Positions 1 to 9,232 of a stretch of 64,000 nt of DNA are shown here, piece by piece. Below the pieces are notes generated by a model that did no database searches, was not told where the DNA came from, and saw only the letters and a list, made by a program, of their open reading frames with translations. The stretch is from positions 1,550,001-1,614,000 of the forward strand of contig NC_081336.1 of the NCBI RefSeq assembly GCF_022539665.2, written 5' to 3'. Numbering within the stretch: the first letter of the stretch is position 1; every line of letters starts with the position of its first letter. The stretch comes from Daphnia carinata (taxonomy: Eukaryota; Arthropoda; Branchiopoda; Diplostraca; Daphniidae). The translations under genes were made by a program, and so were the position numbers.

Positions 1-676
1 TCAATCTGCATTTTTTTTCTTCTTCTTCTTCAAAAACTTAATTTATTTCTTATTTTTACAGCTGCGATCATCATCGTGTCGTCAGTCTAACGTATTTCTT
101 TTTATTTAGAGACAGTGACCGAGTATATCTCCATTTTTGTGTGTAACAGAGTTTCTTCCTCCGTGTGTAATCACGTCGTCGTGTGGGAAAAAAGAAAAGG
201 TATTTGTTTAAGTTTTTTTTTTTTTTTACCGTTAACAGTAGCTATATTTTGTTTCCTTTTTTTTTCTAGGCTCATTTTATCCAGTGGCCAATAAGGAAAA
301 GGATGTGAACGTGACAACTTTTCCTGTCGTCATCATATCGGCACAATGGAGCAACCATCAAAGCGAATTTTTTTTTTTTCAACTGTGGGGGGGGGGGATA
401 CTTGTAACGATCAACTTCTTTCAAGTTACAGAAAGAAAAAGAAAATGCCGTTTGAACAACGTTCGTTATAACGTCTTCTTTTCATTCGAGCTGAAGAATG
501 TCGACTTCAAAAGAATTTAAATGGAAATTGACATCGGAAATGAGTCGGGACGGCCTTTGCTGTAGGCCTCGCTACTCGTCGAAGATACTTCAAAAAAAAA
601 AAAAAAAAGACGTGTGACTCGGTCAGATGATTTTACATTTTCAAATCTTCAGAACGTTTGAAAATGTTTGAAAAAA
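1..676 (+). promoter_or_regulatory. 5' leader region of the BTG gene
   Basis: This stretch has no convincing coding exon. It contains possible splice signals: an acceptor after the pyrimidine-rich tract ending near 60, a possible GT donor near 199, and an acceptor after a T-rich tract near 269. This fits one or two 5' UTR exons of the downstream BTG gene. Homopolymer runs (T at 212-228, G near 388-396, A at 592-608) make the open frame at 284-520 unlikely to be real. Assignment as leader is inference. Confidence 0.4.
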
Positions 677-1282
677 ATGCATCCCAATGAGAAAGCGATC
701 CTGCGACGTGCAACTAGAGAGGCGGCTACGTTCTTCGCTCGTTTCATTTCCTCGCATGTGGATGGGCGTAAACGGCGAGAGTTTGTCGTTTGTTTGGAAC
801 AGCTATTGACGAGTCGATTGGGGCATCACTGGTATCCGGATAGTCCAGATCGAGGCCAGGCGTACCGCTGCATCCGGTTAAATCCGTCCAACAATAAAGA
901 ACCGCTGATTGAGACTGCAGTCATCGTGGCCGGCTTGACTTACAACGACATTCAACTGCCCTTGGAACTGACCGTGTGGATCGATCCCGACAAAGTAACA
1001 TACCGTTTTGGCGAGGATGACGGATCGCACTGCACTCTCATTTCCTTTGACAGACAATTGGCGCCGAACAAAACGATGGCCACGGCTCCTTTACGCGCCT
1101 GCAGCCATAAACTGGAACCGAGAATGCACGCCATGCGTTGCCGAGAGGGCCACAAGTTTTGTTTTATGACGCAGCCTGGCATTGGTGTGCTTCCTTCATC
1201 GATCCTTCCACCACGGTTCATCTTTCATCGCCTCTTCCCAGTGATTCTTTTCCCGCCCAATGTCGATCTCGTAGCTCCGTAA
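677..1282 (+). CDS. BTG/Tob family anti-proliferative protein
   Basis: A 201-aa single-exon frame. Residues about 1-115 match the BTG domain: box A is seen as HWYPDSPDRGQAYRCIRLN and box B as LPLELTVWIDP...YRFGEDDGS. In this family the domain binds the CAF1/CNOT7 subunit of the CCR4-NOT deadenylase and represses proliferation by speeding mRNA decay; this role is taken from the family, not shown here. The start is the ATG at 677; the same frame is open for nine bases upstream but without an ATG. The C-terminal about 85 residues are not recognised and lack the obvious PAM2 motifs of Tob, so it is closer in size to BTG1-4. From base 909 on, the exon is part of a giant inverted repeat, so its 3' half and 3' UTR exist again, inverted, at 17303-17676. 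A polyadenylation signal candidate lies at 1524. Confidence 0.85.
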   Translation: MHPNEKAILRRATREAATFFARFISSHVDGRKRREFVVCLEQLLTSRLGHHWYPDSPDRGQAYRCIRLNPSNNKEPLIETAVIVAGLTYNDIQLPLELTVWIDPDKVTYRFGEDDGSHCTLISFDRQLAPNKTMATAPLRACSHKLEPRMHAMRCREGHKFCFMTQPGIGVLPSSILPPRFIFHRLFPVILFPPNVDLVAP

Positions 1283-1523
1283 GGAGCCACCTTTTAATGT
1301 TTGGCATTTGTTGTCTGCACGACGAAATGGCATTTCTGATTTGATTTTCGAAACTTTCGTCCTTGATTGCTTGTTCTGCTCAAGCCAAGTAATGCTGAGA
1401 TGACGTGTACGCTACTCGAGATTACTACGTTTACATCAAGGATGGAAGAATGTAAATTCTGTGCAGCAATCAAAATTTTCAAAGCATTTGTTTTTGACAC
1501 ATTTGCAAACAGGTAATTCAGTC

Positions 1524-1529
1524 AATAAA
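1524..1529 (+). terminator. Candidate polyadenylation signal of BTG gene
   Basis: AATAAA lies about 240 nt after the BTG stop codon. It is the first such hexamer on the sense strand downstream of the gene. Assignment is positional. Confidence 0.4.
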
Positions 1530-3147
1530 TCATTGTACCAATAATTCATTCCTGTATTTTTTTTTTTTTGCTCGTGAATACTGCTTATCTGTAATTTTCA
1601 CTCCACTTTGCTGGTGGTAATGGATCTTGTTCAGGATTCATCTTTTCACGTATAAGGGTGGCACACTGCACGAAATACTTGGGAGCGAAATGCTTATTTT
1701 AAACCCATGTATATGAGTAGGGTTTGGGGTTTAATGTTCTTGTTCTACGTATGATTAGGGTTCGCAGTGAAAAAGCCACACATTGAACAAATACCGTTGG
1801 CTTAAAATAAGGGCCGCTTGGATTTACCGTCCTTATTGTAAGCCCAAAGTCCTTACGTAGTCCTTTATAAACCCCGAATAGGTCGTGATTTTACTTATAA
1901 CATCTAACGGGGGTATTTCTGAAGGCATGTCTATTCTGGCAACGAAGTTCAGATCTCAAATATTATCAGGGATCACGAAATTTGATGTGTTAAATCGCCA
2001 TCTAGGGGTCGAATGAATGATTCTGTTAATCATGGTTGTCTGTTTTTTTTTTTAGTTAAAGAGACCTACTGTGTCTGAAGAATGGAAGAATTGGAAATGC
2101 TTTGCCGAATTCCAGGGTATCGCTAAGTGTGCCATATTTTAATAATCGTTCTTCTTATGTTTGCCAATGTCCAGTTTAATTCAAAAAGGTAAAAGTAGAA
2201 CTTTTTACGAAACTTAGACTGTACAGCATATCACCCCATTAATAACATATTAAAAAGTTCGTGATGCGCTCTGTTTTGTTTCCAGGTTTTGTTTAACATA
2301 CTATATTTAAAGAACTGATGTTGATATCAGCTTGATGGCAAAAGTAATTTTCTGTGGGGTAGGAGATTCATTTAGAATTGCATTAAAATTCCAGTTCAAC
2401 ATGAGAAATTTTCTAGCTCACAGGGAGAATCATTTTTCGAAAGTTGCAGTTTGAAATAACCTTACAAAGCCTAAACACACCTGCTTAGAAAGGGACTTGT
2501 AAGTAAACATGAAGCATTTTTTCCTGCTTTTTTGCTAACCATATGTAATCTACATAACAATTTTCTGTTCAATAGGAAAGGATTTTGATCGTACTGGGAA
2601 GACGTCTATCAACAATGCAGCATTCTACTGGAGCTAGTGTATCTGTCAGGTATTATGCAGTGGTTTTCAGTCCTTTTGCAAGCTTCTGCCAGTTGAGCAT
2701 GCCAAACAATGAATGTATTAGTTATGTAAGTCACATGTGCATGAATTTGTATGCTTAACATAGTTTTTTTGTTTTTTTTATATATATATAGGTGAAAAGG
2801 AGCACTGGATCTGTAAATATCCTTGGTTGAAGCAAGACACTGAATAAATTGTGATGATTGGATGGATGACTTGGAATTTCTATACTTTACTCAGACTCAC
2901 AATACGGTATTTAATATTAAATAAGTTAAAGTGCATATCTTGGCTCCGGCTTATTGGTTGACGACTGCTGCAGTTTCCTTTTCGAAAAGATCAGAGAAAT
3001 TGCAGAGTTAATCTGTATTTTACTTGGCTAAAGGTTCGTGTTCGCAAGATCTCTTAACAAAAGAACGCTGCAACGTAATTAATATGATTCATTGTTCATG
3101 GTAAAATTCTATAACTAAAAATTCCTTTCAACGTGCTCCTATTTCAG
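1530..3147 (+). other. Arm sequence without recognisable genes
   Basis: No open frame here resembles a known protein. Bases 2898-2965 carry a short copy of the outer end of the 440-bp terminal repeat found at 3809 (shared core AAGTGCATATCT, then GGCTCC). Bases about 2965-3090 match, in inverse orientation, a dispersed fragment at 20060-20200. A short TA microsatellite lies at about 2778-2791. Confidence 0.5.
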
Positions 3148-3331
3148 GGTTTGCCTATGTTAACTGAGCTGTTGTGAACATTTATGATAGAAGAAACCAT
3201 CTAGATGTGTACTTGCTTGTAGATGGTGACGATATGCGCGATCCAATGGCAACCTACGGCATGCAAGGAATGTCAACTACTTCAACAATATAATTGAAGT
3301 CTTAAGAAACTTAGGCATTGAAGCTGTCAAG
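3148..3331 (+). pseudogene. RNA polymerase III largest subunit (RPC1-like) exon fragment
   Basis: Translation gives LLVDGDDMRDPMATYGMQG, followed after a one-base deletion by NNIIEVLRNLGIEAVK. This matches the conserved region before the LGIEA motif of RNA polymerase largest subunits, closest to Pol III (POLR3A/RPC1 type, where I recall LLVEGD...MATHGVKG...TTSNN...LGIEAA). An in-frame TGA near the start (VN*AVVN) and the one-base loss in the TTSNN codons break it. It begins just after a splice-acceptor-like TTTCAG and ends at a GT, so it is a duplicated genomic exon and not a processed copy. No other RPC1 exon was recognised nearby. The same lesion is present in the mirror copy at 15256-15439. 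Confidence 0.75.
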
Positions 3332-3808
3332 TAATAAGATGGTTACGTTTTGAAGGAGTCATGATATAGCTATGATTTTAAAACATTACAGGATTGAGGA
3401 TTCTCTTTATAGCAATGCGGTGGCGGAGCAATGAAAAGATTCTATTGATTTCAAACGAAAAAAGCAAATGGTAGTGTTATGTATGGAACATACAAGTTGG
3501 GTTTCTCATGTTGTATTACTTTTTACAGGAATTTAGTTTCCAAACTTGTTTCGCAGCTGCATCCATATCTGTTGAACAGTGTTTGGCCTTCAAAATGGCC
3601 GTCCGAAAGCTCCTGTCCAAAGTCTTTTGGATTTTTGTAAGTTATTGAAACAAAAAATAACGCTAATTAATGTTTTTATTTTCCTTACATAGATACATAA
3701 TGGCAGCCGTTCGGAAAGGGTTAAGTTCGTTGAGGACGGGCGTTTTGAAATGGATAGCCGATGGAAGCGTTGCCAGAAATTGCCATGGCCCATTTACCTT
3801 CCGTCATA

Positions 3809-4255
3809 TTATGGTATTCTTATAAAGAAATTAAAGTGCATATCTGGGCTCCCTTCTTTCTGTGGCCCCGTTTCCCCTTGACTCATAATAAGCCCGTAGG
3901 GGGTCATGCCCCTACTGTACGGTATATATAAAAACAACATATACCGAGGTTTGGAGGGCTCTGGCCGGAAAGGGGACGTGGGGGTCCGCGTAGTCCGATG
4001 ATGTGTTCACGGAGGGCGACGTGGCTACACACAAATCCGAATTAAAGGTTAATCGCTCCTGTAAAAATGTTCCAAATCTTCAGCTCTTCTTCCGGCTTCT
4101 CTTAGCCAATCACCGGGTAATCTCCCCGGTGGGTCAGCAAGGCAGTGTCTCCCCCTGCCTGGGTTGACGGCAACTTTTGAAAGGGCTATTGTGCCTTTTT
4201 AAAGTTGCAGAATCATTTATATGTGCAGAGTAATGTCAATACAATTTATTTTTTT
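3809..4255 (+). repeat. Terminal repeat copy A of tRNA-array element
   Basis: A sequence of about 440 bp found three times: here (+), at 11115-11560 (+) and at 14332-14778 (-). It starts near the motif TTATGGTATT, has a conserved core from AAGTGCATATCTGGG, includes a TATATATAAA stretch near 3920, and ends with stable hairpins: CACCGGG/CCCGGTG near 4117-4137 and a long one at 4170-4208 (GCAACTTT paired with AAAGTTGC). It has no open frame. It could be a long TIR or part of an LTR; the arrangement at 11115-14778 favours a TIR. Confidence 0.75.
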
Positions 4256-4563
4256 TTAACAAAAAAAGAAAACTTGTGTTTTTTATTTTGTTACAGTGTT
4301 GCTTTTTTTGTTTACTTTTTTCCTGATTTGCTGCTTGCAACTTTTTACTGCTACTGCTGCCGCTGGTCGAATTGCATTTTTACGATCGGTTCTCGTTTCT
4401 GTGGTCGCAATCCACGTTGGTAAGAGCTTTGGTACTGATTTCGTAACGATTATTCTGTTTTCAATCACCGTTGACATTGGGATAATCAATTTATGTTTCA
4501 TAGTTGTAATGGACTGCAGTCCGATTTGATGTAATTGTCTCTGATTATATTTTTTAATTTCCA

Positions 4564-4633
4564 GTAACTATTGGGTGTCGAACCCTGATATTCGGCATTG
4601 CTCGCCGATGCTCTACCATTGAGCTATAGTCAC
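4564..4633 (-). tRNA. tRNA-like sequence T1 (anticodon GCA, Cys-like, degenerate)
   Basis: Seventy nt fold as a cloverleaf: acceptor GTGACTA with TAGTTAC (six pairs and one G-U), D stem GCTC/GAGC, anticodon stem TCGGC/GCCGA, and a B-box-like GGTTCGACACC. Position 33 is A, not U, and the T stem holds only three pairs, so a functional tRNA is doubtful. Confidence 0.6.
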
Positions 4634-4740
4634 ATACAAACTGTCTCTTTTATACCTTTAGTCAACGTACGATAATGTTGTATAGTCAATGGTTGTCGCC
4701 TCGCTATACTATTTGTAATCTGATCATCGTTTGTATAAGT

Positions 4741-4809
4741 ATCATAGCTTATGTGTAGAGTGTCTGGCTATGGAAGCAGAAGACTGAGGTTCGAATCCAG
4801 TCCAAGTCA
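4741..4809 (+). tRNA. tRNA-like sequence T2
   Basis: An A-box-like segment (TAGCTTATGTGTAGAG) and a perfect B box (GGTTCGAATCC) are spaced as in a tRNA. The stems are weak and no credible anticodon loop was found. Best read as a tRNA-derived relic with internal Pol III promoter boxes. Confidence 0.5.
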
Positions 4810-4887
4810 TTAGGTTAATTAGTTACCATTTTGAAAATGTAAAATAGGATGTCCTGAGATGACTTGCAAAAACGGTTTCTGTACAAT

Positions 4888-4960
4888 GTAACTCATGGCT
4901 CAATGGTAGAGCGTCGGCTTCGTGAGTTGAATGTATAGGGATCGATCCCTATAAGAGTTC
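4888..4960 (+). tRNA. tRNA-like sequence T3
   Basis: The A box GGCTCAATGGTAGAGCG, an anticodon arm TCGGC-TTCGTGA-GTTGA (anticodon CGT by position, with G-U pairs) and a palindromic T arm around GGGATCGATCCC are present. The acceptor stem keeps about five pairs. Confidence 0.55.
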
Positions 4961-5135
4961 ATTGACACAATTTGGAATTACAACCAATTTAATCTATATA
5001 AGATATTACTTGCAGCATAAACATGCTGCGTAGTGAAATGGTAATACCGCCTGAGAAATCAATTTGTTTATTTCAAACATTATGATTTATAAAATTATTG
5101 CCATACTAATATGTGTCACTATTCCAAACGCATAG

Positions 5136-5210
5136 CACTTGAGTGGGTCTCGAAACCACAGATATCAGCTTGCTAAGCTGATGCTCTACCATTGAGCTAT
5201 TTGAGACACT
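5136..5210 (-). tRNA. tRNA-like sequence T4 (Ala AGC-like)
   Basis: On the minus strand the A box TAGCTCAATGGTAGAGC is followed by a perfect five-pair anticodon stem TCAGC/GCTGA with loop TTAGCAA (U33 present, anticodon AGC), then GGTTTCGAGACCC. The acceptor ends do not pair well. Confidence 0.55.
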
Positions 5211-5292
5211 ACTTAAAAGTTTAAGACTTCAACACATTAGTGTGACAGTGCGCGCGAGTCAATAGAAAACCAAATCCCAATGGGGGGATACA

Positions 5293-5372
5293 GGGGGGCA
5301 GATGCCAGAAAGGCAAGGCGTCCGCTTCCCAACTCGAAGGTTCCTGGTTTCGATACCCAGGTCAGGTTTCCG
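5293..5372 (+). tRNA. tRNA-like sequence T5 (weak)
   Basis: Only the 3' half is tRNA-like: CTGGTTTCGATACCCAG forms a T arm with a B box. Upstream GC-rich sequence could hold an A box (GATGCCAGAAAGGC) but no full cloverleaf was found. Confidence 0.3.
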
Positions 5373-5554
5373 ATTCCATGGGCTTGCTACCTTCCCAGGT
5401 GTCACGATTCCACGGGGCGAGTCGAGTTGGGAAACTTCGTGCGAAGCACGCGAACGGATATTTTACTAACAGTTAATCTCGCAACCAGTAACAAATTTTA
5501 ATAAATAAATTATGTTTCTCTGTACTAAGTATTTAGAAACTGATATGTTTTACC

Positions 5555-5622
5555 ACGGATTTTAACCGTAGGCGTTAAGCTCTTTCTAGATTAATCATAG
5601 CACATCTATTCCGACATTTGGA
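5555..5622 (-). tRNA. tRNA-like sequence T5b (weak)
   Basis: On the minus strand CACGG/CCGTG-type complementarity surrounds GGTTAAAATCC, a decayed B box, with an A-box-like AAGAGCTTAACGC upstream. This is the most eroded unit of the array. Confidence 0.25.
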
Positions 5623-5703
5623 AAACGTTTACGTTGTGCTTCATTCATTTCAGAATATATACCTTTGTTTACATATCGTTCCAATTGCAAGTATTACATT
5701 TAT

Positions 5704-5776
5704 TTGATTTATTCGGGAGTTGAACCCTTAATCTTCGGCGTACAATGCCGATGCTCAACCAATGAGCCATGAACCA
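5704..5776 (-). tRNA. tRNA-like sequence T6 (Thr TGT-like)
   Basis: On the minus strand there is an A box TGGCTCATTGGTTGAGC, an anticodon stem TCGGC/GCCGA with loop ATTGTAC (U33, anticodon TGT) and a T arm with GGGTTCAACTCCC. The acceptor stem is poor. Confidence 0.55.
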
Positions 5777-5904
5777 TATATTCAATTTGTCTTTTTTCTG
5801 AATCTATTAAGGACAACATATTTACACTTAGAATAATTTGTGTAGCATGGTTCAAGAAAAATTTATATTTGCTTTCTCATATTCTGGATATAGTCAACTA
5901 TGAG

Positions 5905-5976
5905 ATTCTCTTTTAGGAATCGATCCCTATACATTCGACTTGCGAAGCCGATACTCTACCATTGAGCCATGGGTTA
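5905..5976 (-). tRNA. tRNA-like sequence T7 (Ala CGC-like)
   Basis: On the minus strand the anticodon arm TCGGC-TTCGCAA-GTCGA has a normal seven-base loop with U33 and anticodon CGC. The A box is GGCTCAATGGTAGAGTA here but GAGCA in the mirror copy at 12611-12682, one of the differences between the two arms. The B box is GGGATCGATTCC. Confidence 0.55.
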
Positions 5977-6055
5977 CATTTCATCGAAAACTATTTTTGC
6001 AGGTTATTTCAAGACACCATAGTACACATATTTTAAATGTAAATTGTTTACTACG

Positions 6056-6126
6056 AGTTATGAATGGACTTGAACCTAAATGTGCTGGTATCATAGACGG
6101 ATACTCTACACAATAGCTACACAACT
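6056..6126 (-). tRNA. tRNA-like sequence T8
   Basis: Minus-strand A-box-like TAGCTATTGTGTAGAG and B-box-like GGTTCAAGTCC at tRNA spacing. The anticodon arm (around CCGTCTATGATACC) is imperfect. Confidence 0.45.
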
Positions 6127-6252
6127 TATACAAAGGGTGATCAGACTAACAATTAGTAAAGCGACCCGCCATCTATTGCACAGTTTTAAAATTATGATTA
6201 GCAACAATTATTTACTATTTGATTATGAAATGTTTCAATGTGGATACTTTAT

Positions 6253-6324
6253 GACCTATGACTGGATTTGAACCACAGAATTCTTGCACCGCAGCCGGAC
6301 ACTCTACATATATGCTCCGACATT
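6253..6324 (-). tRNA. tRNA-like sequence T9
   Basis: Minus-strand A-box-like GCATATATGTAGAGTG and perfect B box GGTTCAAATCC. The segment CCGGCTGCGGTG lies where the anticodon arm should be, but the stem does not close. Confidence 0.45.
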
Positions 6325-6449
6325 CAGATGTTAACAAGGGAGACTAACAAATAGAATATCGAGATGGGATACATTGACTATACCCTTATATTGTTACTCA
6401 AGCTATAAAAGAGAAAATTCGTATGTGACTTTAGGCCATGAGCTGAGCA

Positions 6450-6515
6450 TCGTACTGGGCTTGAACCTTGGTATTCTGACACCGCAGCTAGACCCTTTAC
6501 AAGTAAGCTATGATA
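6450..6515 (-). tRNA. tRNA-like sequence T10
   Basis: Minus-strand AGCTTACTTGTAAAGGG, an anticodon-arm-like TCTAGCTGCGGTGTCAGA and B box GGTTCAAGCCC. Degenerate, related in sequence to T9. Confidence 0.4.
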
Positions 6516-6620
6516 CTTATACAGTTGCTGATCAAACTGGCAAATATTATAGCAAGAAGAAAACATGGACTATACAAAATGATCGTGCGTTGACTCAAGG
6601 TATAAAAGATTAAATTATAT

Positions 6621-6690
6621 GTGACTTTAGCTCAATGGTTGAGCATCGGCCAGCTATGCCGAATATTAGGGTTCAATACCCAATAGTTAC
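6621..6690 (+). tRNA. tRNA-like sequence T11 (anticodon GCT by position)
   Basis: Seventy nt with acceptor GTGACTT/TAGTTAC, D stem GCTC/GAGC, anticodon stem TCGGC/GCCGA around loop CAGCTAT, and GGTTCAATACCC. It is closely related to T1 but in opposite orientation, so the array contains its own inverted copies. Confidence 0.55.
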
Positions 6691-6911
6691 AACATGTGTT
6701 AATGGTGTTATGTGTGTGTATGTTTCTGGTGCAAATTACGTGAAAGTGTAAATTATAATAAAATGTGTTAAATGTATGTGATTGTATATATGTTTCATAA
6801 TAATAAATAATACAAAAAATTCAACAAAAAAGCATTAATCGCTTCTTCTAATGTTAACGTTGTTAAATCACTAATTAATCGTAATCAAATTAATACATAT
6901 AACACTTTCGC

Positions 6912-7544
6912 ACAGCAAACGAGTTTGCGAATACAGACTTGTGCACGATACATTTACAATTAATTTAACGGGGAAAATTTTCAATGTTAACAGGACAAAG
7001 TGAAAACTACAAAATTTTAAATTTTTTTTCTATACAATAAATAAAAATATTTTCAACAGTTCAATGATTTGCAAACTTTTAAGAGATATTGTATACAATA
7101 GGAATTAACAGATTTTATAAATCGCTAGATAATTAATAGCTATCATCACTCTACCTTCTTGTGCTCTGTGGTTGAGGCAGAAATATTGCATGAAGTGCAA
7201 CCACAAACATCCAGAGGTCCCGCAGTATAGTACTATTGGCTGGGTTATTTACAAAACATACACTGATTTGCCCTTTTTATGTAATGACCAAGTTTTGCCT
7301 AAATTCTTTTCTTAACCCTTTTGCACACCATCCTTTACTAAGCTTAATCGTGACCCGATTATTTTCTTTTACCAGTCTAAACATTGTGTAGTAGTAGGCG
7401 AAGCGACATTTGGATGTCCCGTACAGGATTTCGTGAGGGATAAACCACTTGTTACTAACTTTATCTAGACGTCGAGCTTAAAAATAAATGATTTTGAATG
7501 AAAAATGTAAAAAAGGAAAAAAAAAAATTGTGTTACAGCCCATT
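6912..7544 (+). other. Spacer start, no gene recognised
   Basis: First part of the unique spacer between the arms. Bases 7156-7233 match 17698-17785, just outside the right arm, at roughly 80% by eye (shared run CAGTATAGTACTATTGG). No open frame is convincing. The sequence may be 3' flank of the SAE1 pseudogene. Confidence 0.4.
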
Positions 7545-8758
7545 TAAAATGCAACGGCTTCTACCACACCGTTGAAATCTGTAGCACCGTTAAAGAAAAA
7601 GTGATTACGGATAGGTGCGTCCTTATGGGACACTGCTTTGATTATTTCTTGAGCCAAGACTCCACCCACCACTGCAGCCGCCGGACTAAGTTCGCCAAAA
7701 ACCGTTGTAACGAATTCATAGTAAAACTAAAACATGCTAAAAACAATGAAACAAACAAGATTGGAAACTTATTTACTTAGCGGGGTATAAAATTTCTAAC
7801 GCAATACTTACTCGAATATGCCACTGTCAACCGTTTGATTGTCTAGTTTCATTTCGTGCAGAATGTGATCCCGAATTTCGCACAGTTTCGCAATGTCTGA
7901 CTGCCCTTTCTGGGCCGCGTTTCATTTGAGACCGGAACATCAGCAAACCTGTGGTTAAAACAATAGATAACGATGCTAATCGATACACAAGCATCTGTAG
8001 TTGATCCGTAATCTGTACTTTTCATGGTAACGAAATGGCTTTTGATGCGCTGCCAACTTCTCTTGTTGAGGTGAGACGCTTGAGACGCAGCTTAAAATGC
8101 TGTTTGTAACGGAATATAGTTCAAAACATGTTTTACAGTTTTCATTTTACTTGGATGACTTTTCTTTGCCTTGCAACAATCTTTAGAGGTTGCAGCAGGA
8201 ACTGTCACTTCTCTGAATAACAAAAACAAATATTAACATAGCCTGTAAATGCAGACAAGTTAGATAGGATACTTACTCAGAATATTCATGTTCAAGCAAA
8301 TCCACAATGAAGAAACCACTAAATCCAAGCACATCACCTGAATAGAATGGGTGCTGTGTTTGCGGCTAGATATCATTAATCCTGATGGACTCTTCGACTG
8401 CCAGTCGTTTGGCACATACAACATCAAACCGGCCAAAGAAGTCTTTATTCTTGGCTGTAATATTTTCTGTATCAGTTAAAATTTACATCATTAGATTCGA
8501 GTGTTGAACTCTCTCTAAAGATGCTTCAACCACCTACGGCATTCAATGCAAAAACATGAGGTAAAGACACAGGGAAAGAAAATGTTGTGCTTACATTTTT
8601 CCCAACATTCTTTTGAGGGATTAGGAAATTGGCACAATTTGCAACAGTAACCCTGTAATCAAGCAGAGTCAGAGATTTAATACCAGACAAAGTCAAGTTC
8701 TTGGCAATCTCGGCACCCAAGCCTCCTAGCCCTATCAGTAGAATTCCGGCTGCCTGTA
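7545..8758 (-). pseudogene. SUMO-activating enzyme subunit 1 (SAE1/Aos1) pseudogene
   Basis: Minus-strand exons match SAE1 in order: GLGGLGAEIAKNLTLSGIKS (nucleotide-binding motif, 8758-8597), VEASLERVQHSNLMM, NKDFFGRFDVVCAK, PFYSGDVLGFSGFF, a middle segment with KGQSDIAKLCEIRDHIL, and the C-terminal GELSPAAAVVGGVLAQEI...NHFFFNGATDFNGVVEAV ending about 7545. In-frame TAA (after LMM) and TAG (after INDI) stops and a frameshift near 7915 break it, and the N-terminus is missing. Splice donors such as GTAAGC survive, so this is a duplicated gene copy, not a retrocopy. Functional SAE1 pairs with UBA2 to activate SUMO; this copy cannot encode that. Confidence 0.85.
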
Positions 8759-9232
8759 GACTGCAATAAATGAAAATAAATCGACAGGCAACTTAAGTAC
8801 AAATTCAACTGTAGTTAACTGTAGACACTCCGTTTTTGTGCTTCCATATGGCAATCCGTTTTACCCAGAAAAAAAAATTTTGGCCTTCTTTTTCTTTTTT
8901 ACAGCTATGGCCATCTAGCGGCCAGATTCCTATTTAATTTTCTCATTCATTCCTTCAGACATGGATTGGATATGGTTACTTGAACACTGGATTTGCAAAT
9001 GCAGTACAGCTGACTTATGTTTCACATGGTCAGTTGAAGATTTCCCAGGTAAAATTTCTAGTAACTCAGCATTTGGTACCATCTTTACTATAATTTTATA
9101 CAGTATCCTGCATGTCTCGTTAATTAAGATTTAAATCCTTTTATAGATTGACACATCAGTGAGCAAGGTTCAGTTTAGGGATTGAGAGCCCTCAGCGACT
9201 ATAACACCTAGCCCATATTCAAATGGAAAAAT
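8759..9232 (+). other. Spacer, nothing recognised
   Basis: AT-rich sequence with no convincing exon, RNA gene or repeat. It separates the SAE1 pseudogene from the foldback element. Confidence 0.4.

Larger units (their letters stand above)
909..6911 (+). repeat. Left arm of a 16.8-kb inverted repeat
   Basis: Bases 909-6911 recur as the reverse complement at 11676-17676. Matching positions add up to 18587 over most of the arm (18585 near the outer end, so small indels exist). Open frames mirror each other one for one. Visible differences are few: single substitutions in the tRNA-like units, the BTG 3' end and a homopolymer length near 1560. This gives about 99% identity by eye. The outer edge falls inside the BTG exon and the inner edge inside a mobile-element-like unit. 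The arm carries the BTG 3' half, an RPC1-like pseudogene exon, one 440-bp terminal repeat and a tRNA-like array. Confidence 0.95.

Noticed and set aside
3940-4040. Hammerhead or HDV-like ribozyme in the terminal repeat
   Set aside because: A GATGATG-like stretch and a GAAA occur, but the required CTGATGA core and helix order could not be assembled.
5280-5501. 73-aa frame in both arms as a gene
   Set aside because: It overlaps tRNA-like and GC-rich palindromic sequence, has no homologue I recognise, and its conservation is explained by the recent duplication.
4564-6690. CRISPR-like array
   Set aside because: Units are tRNA-like, of both orientations, not identical, and separated by variable AT-rich spacers in a eukaryotic context.
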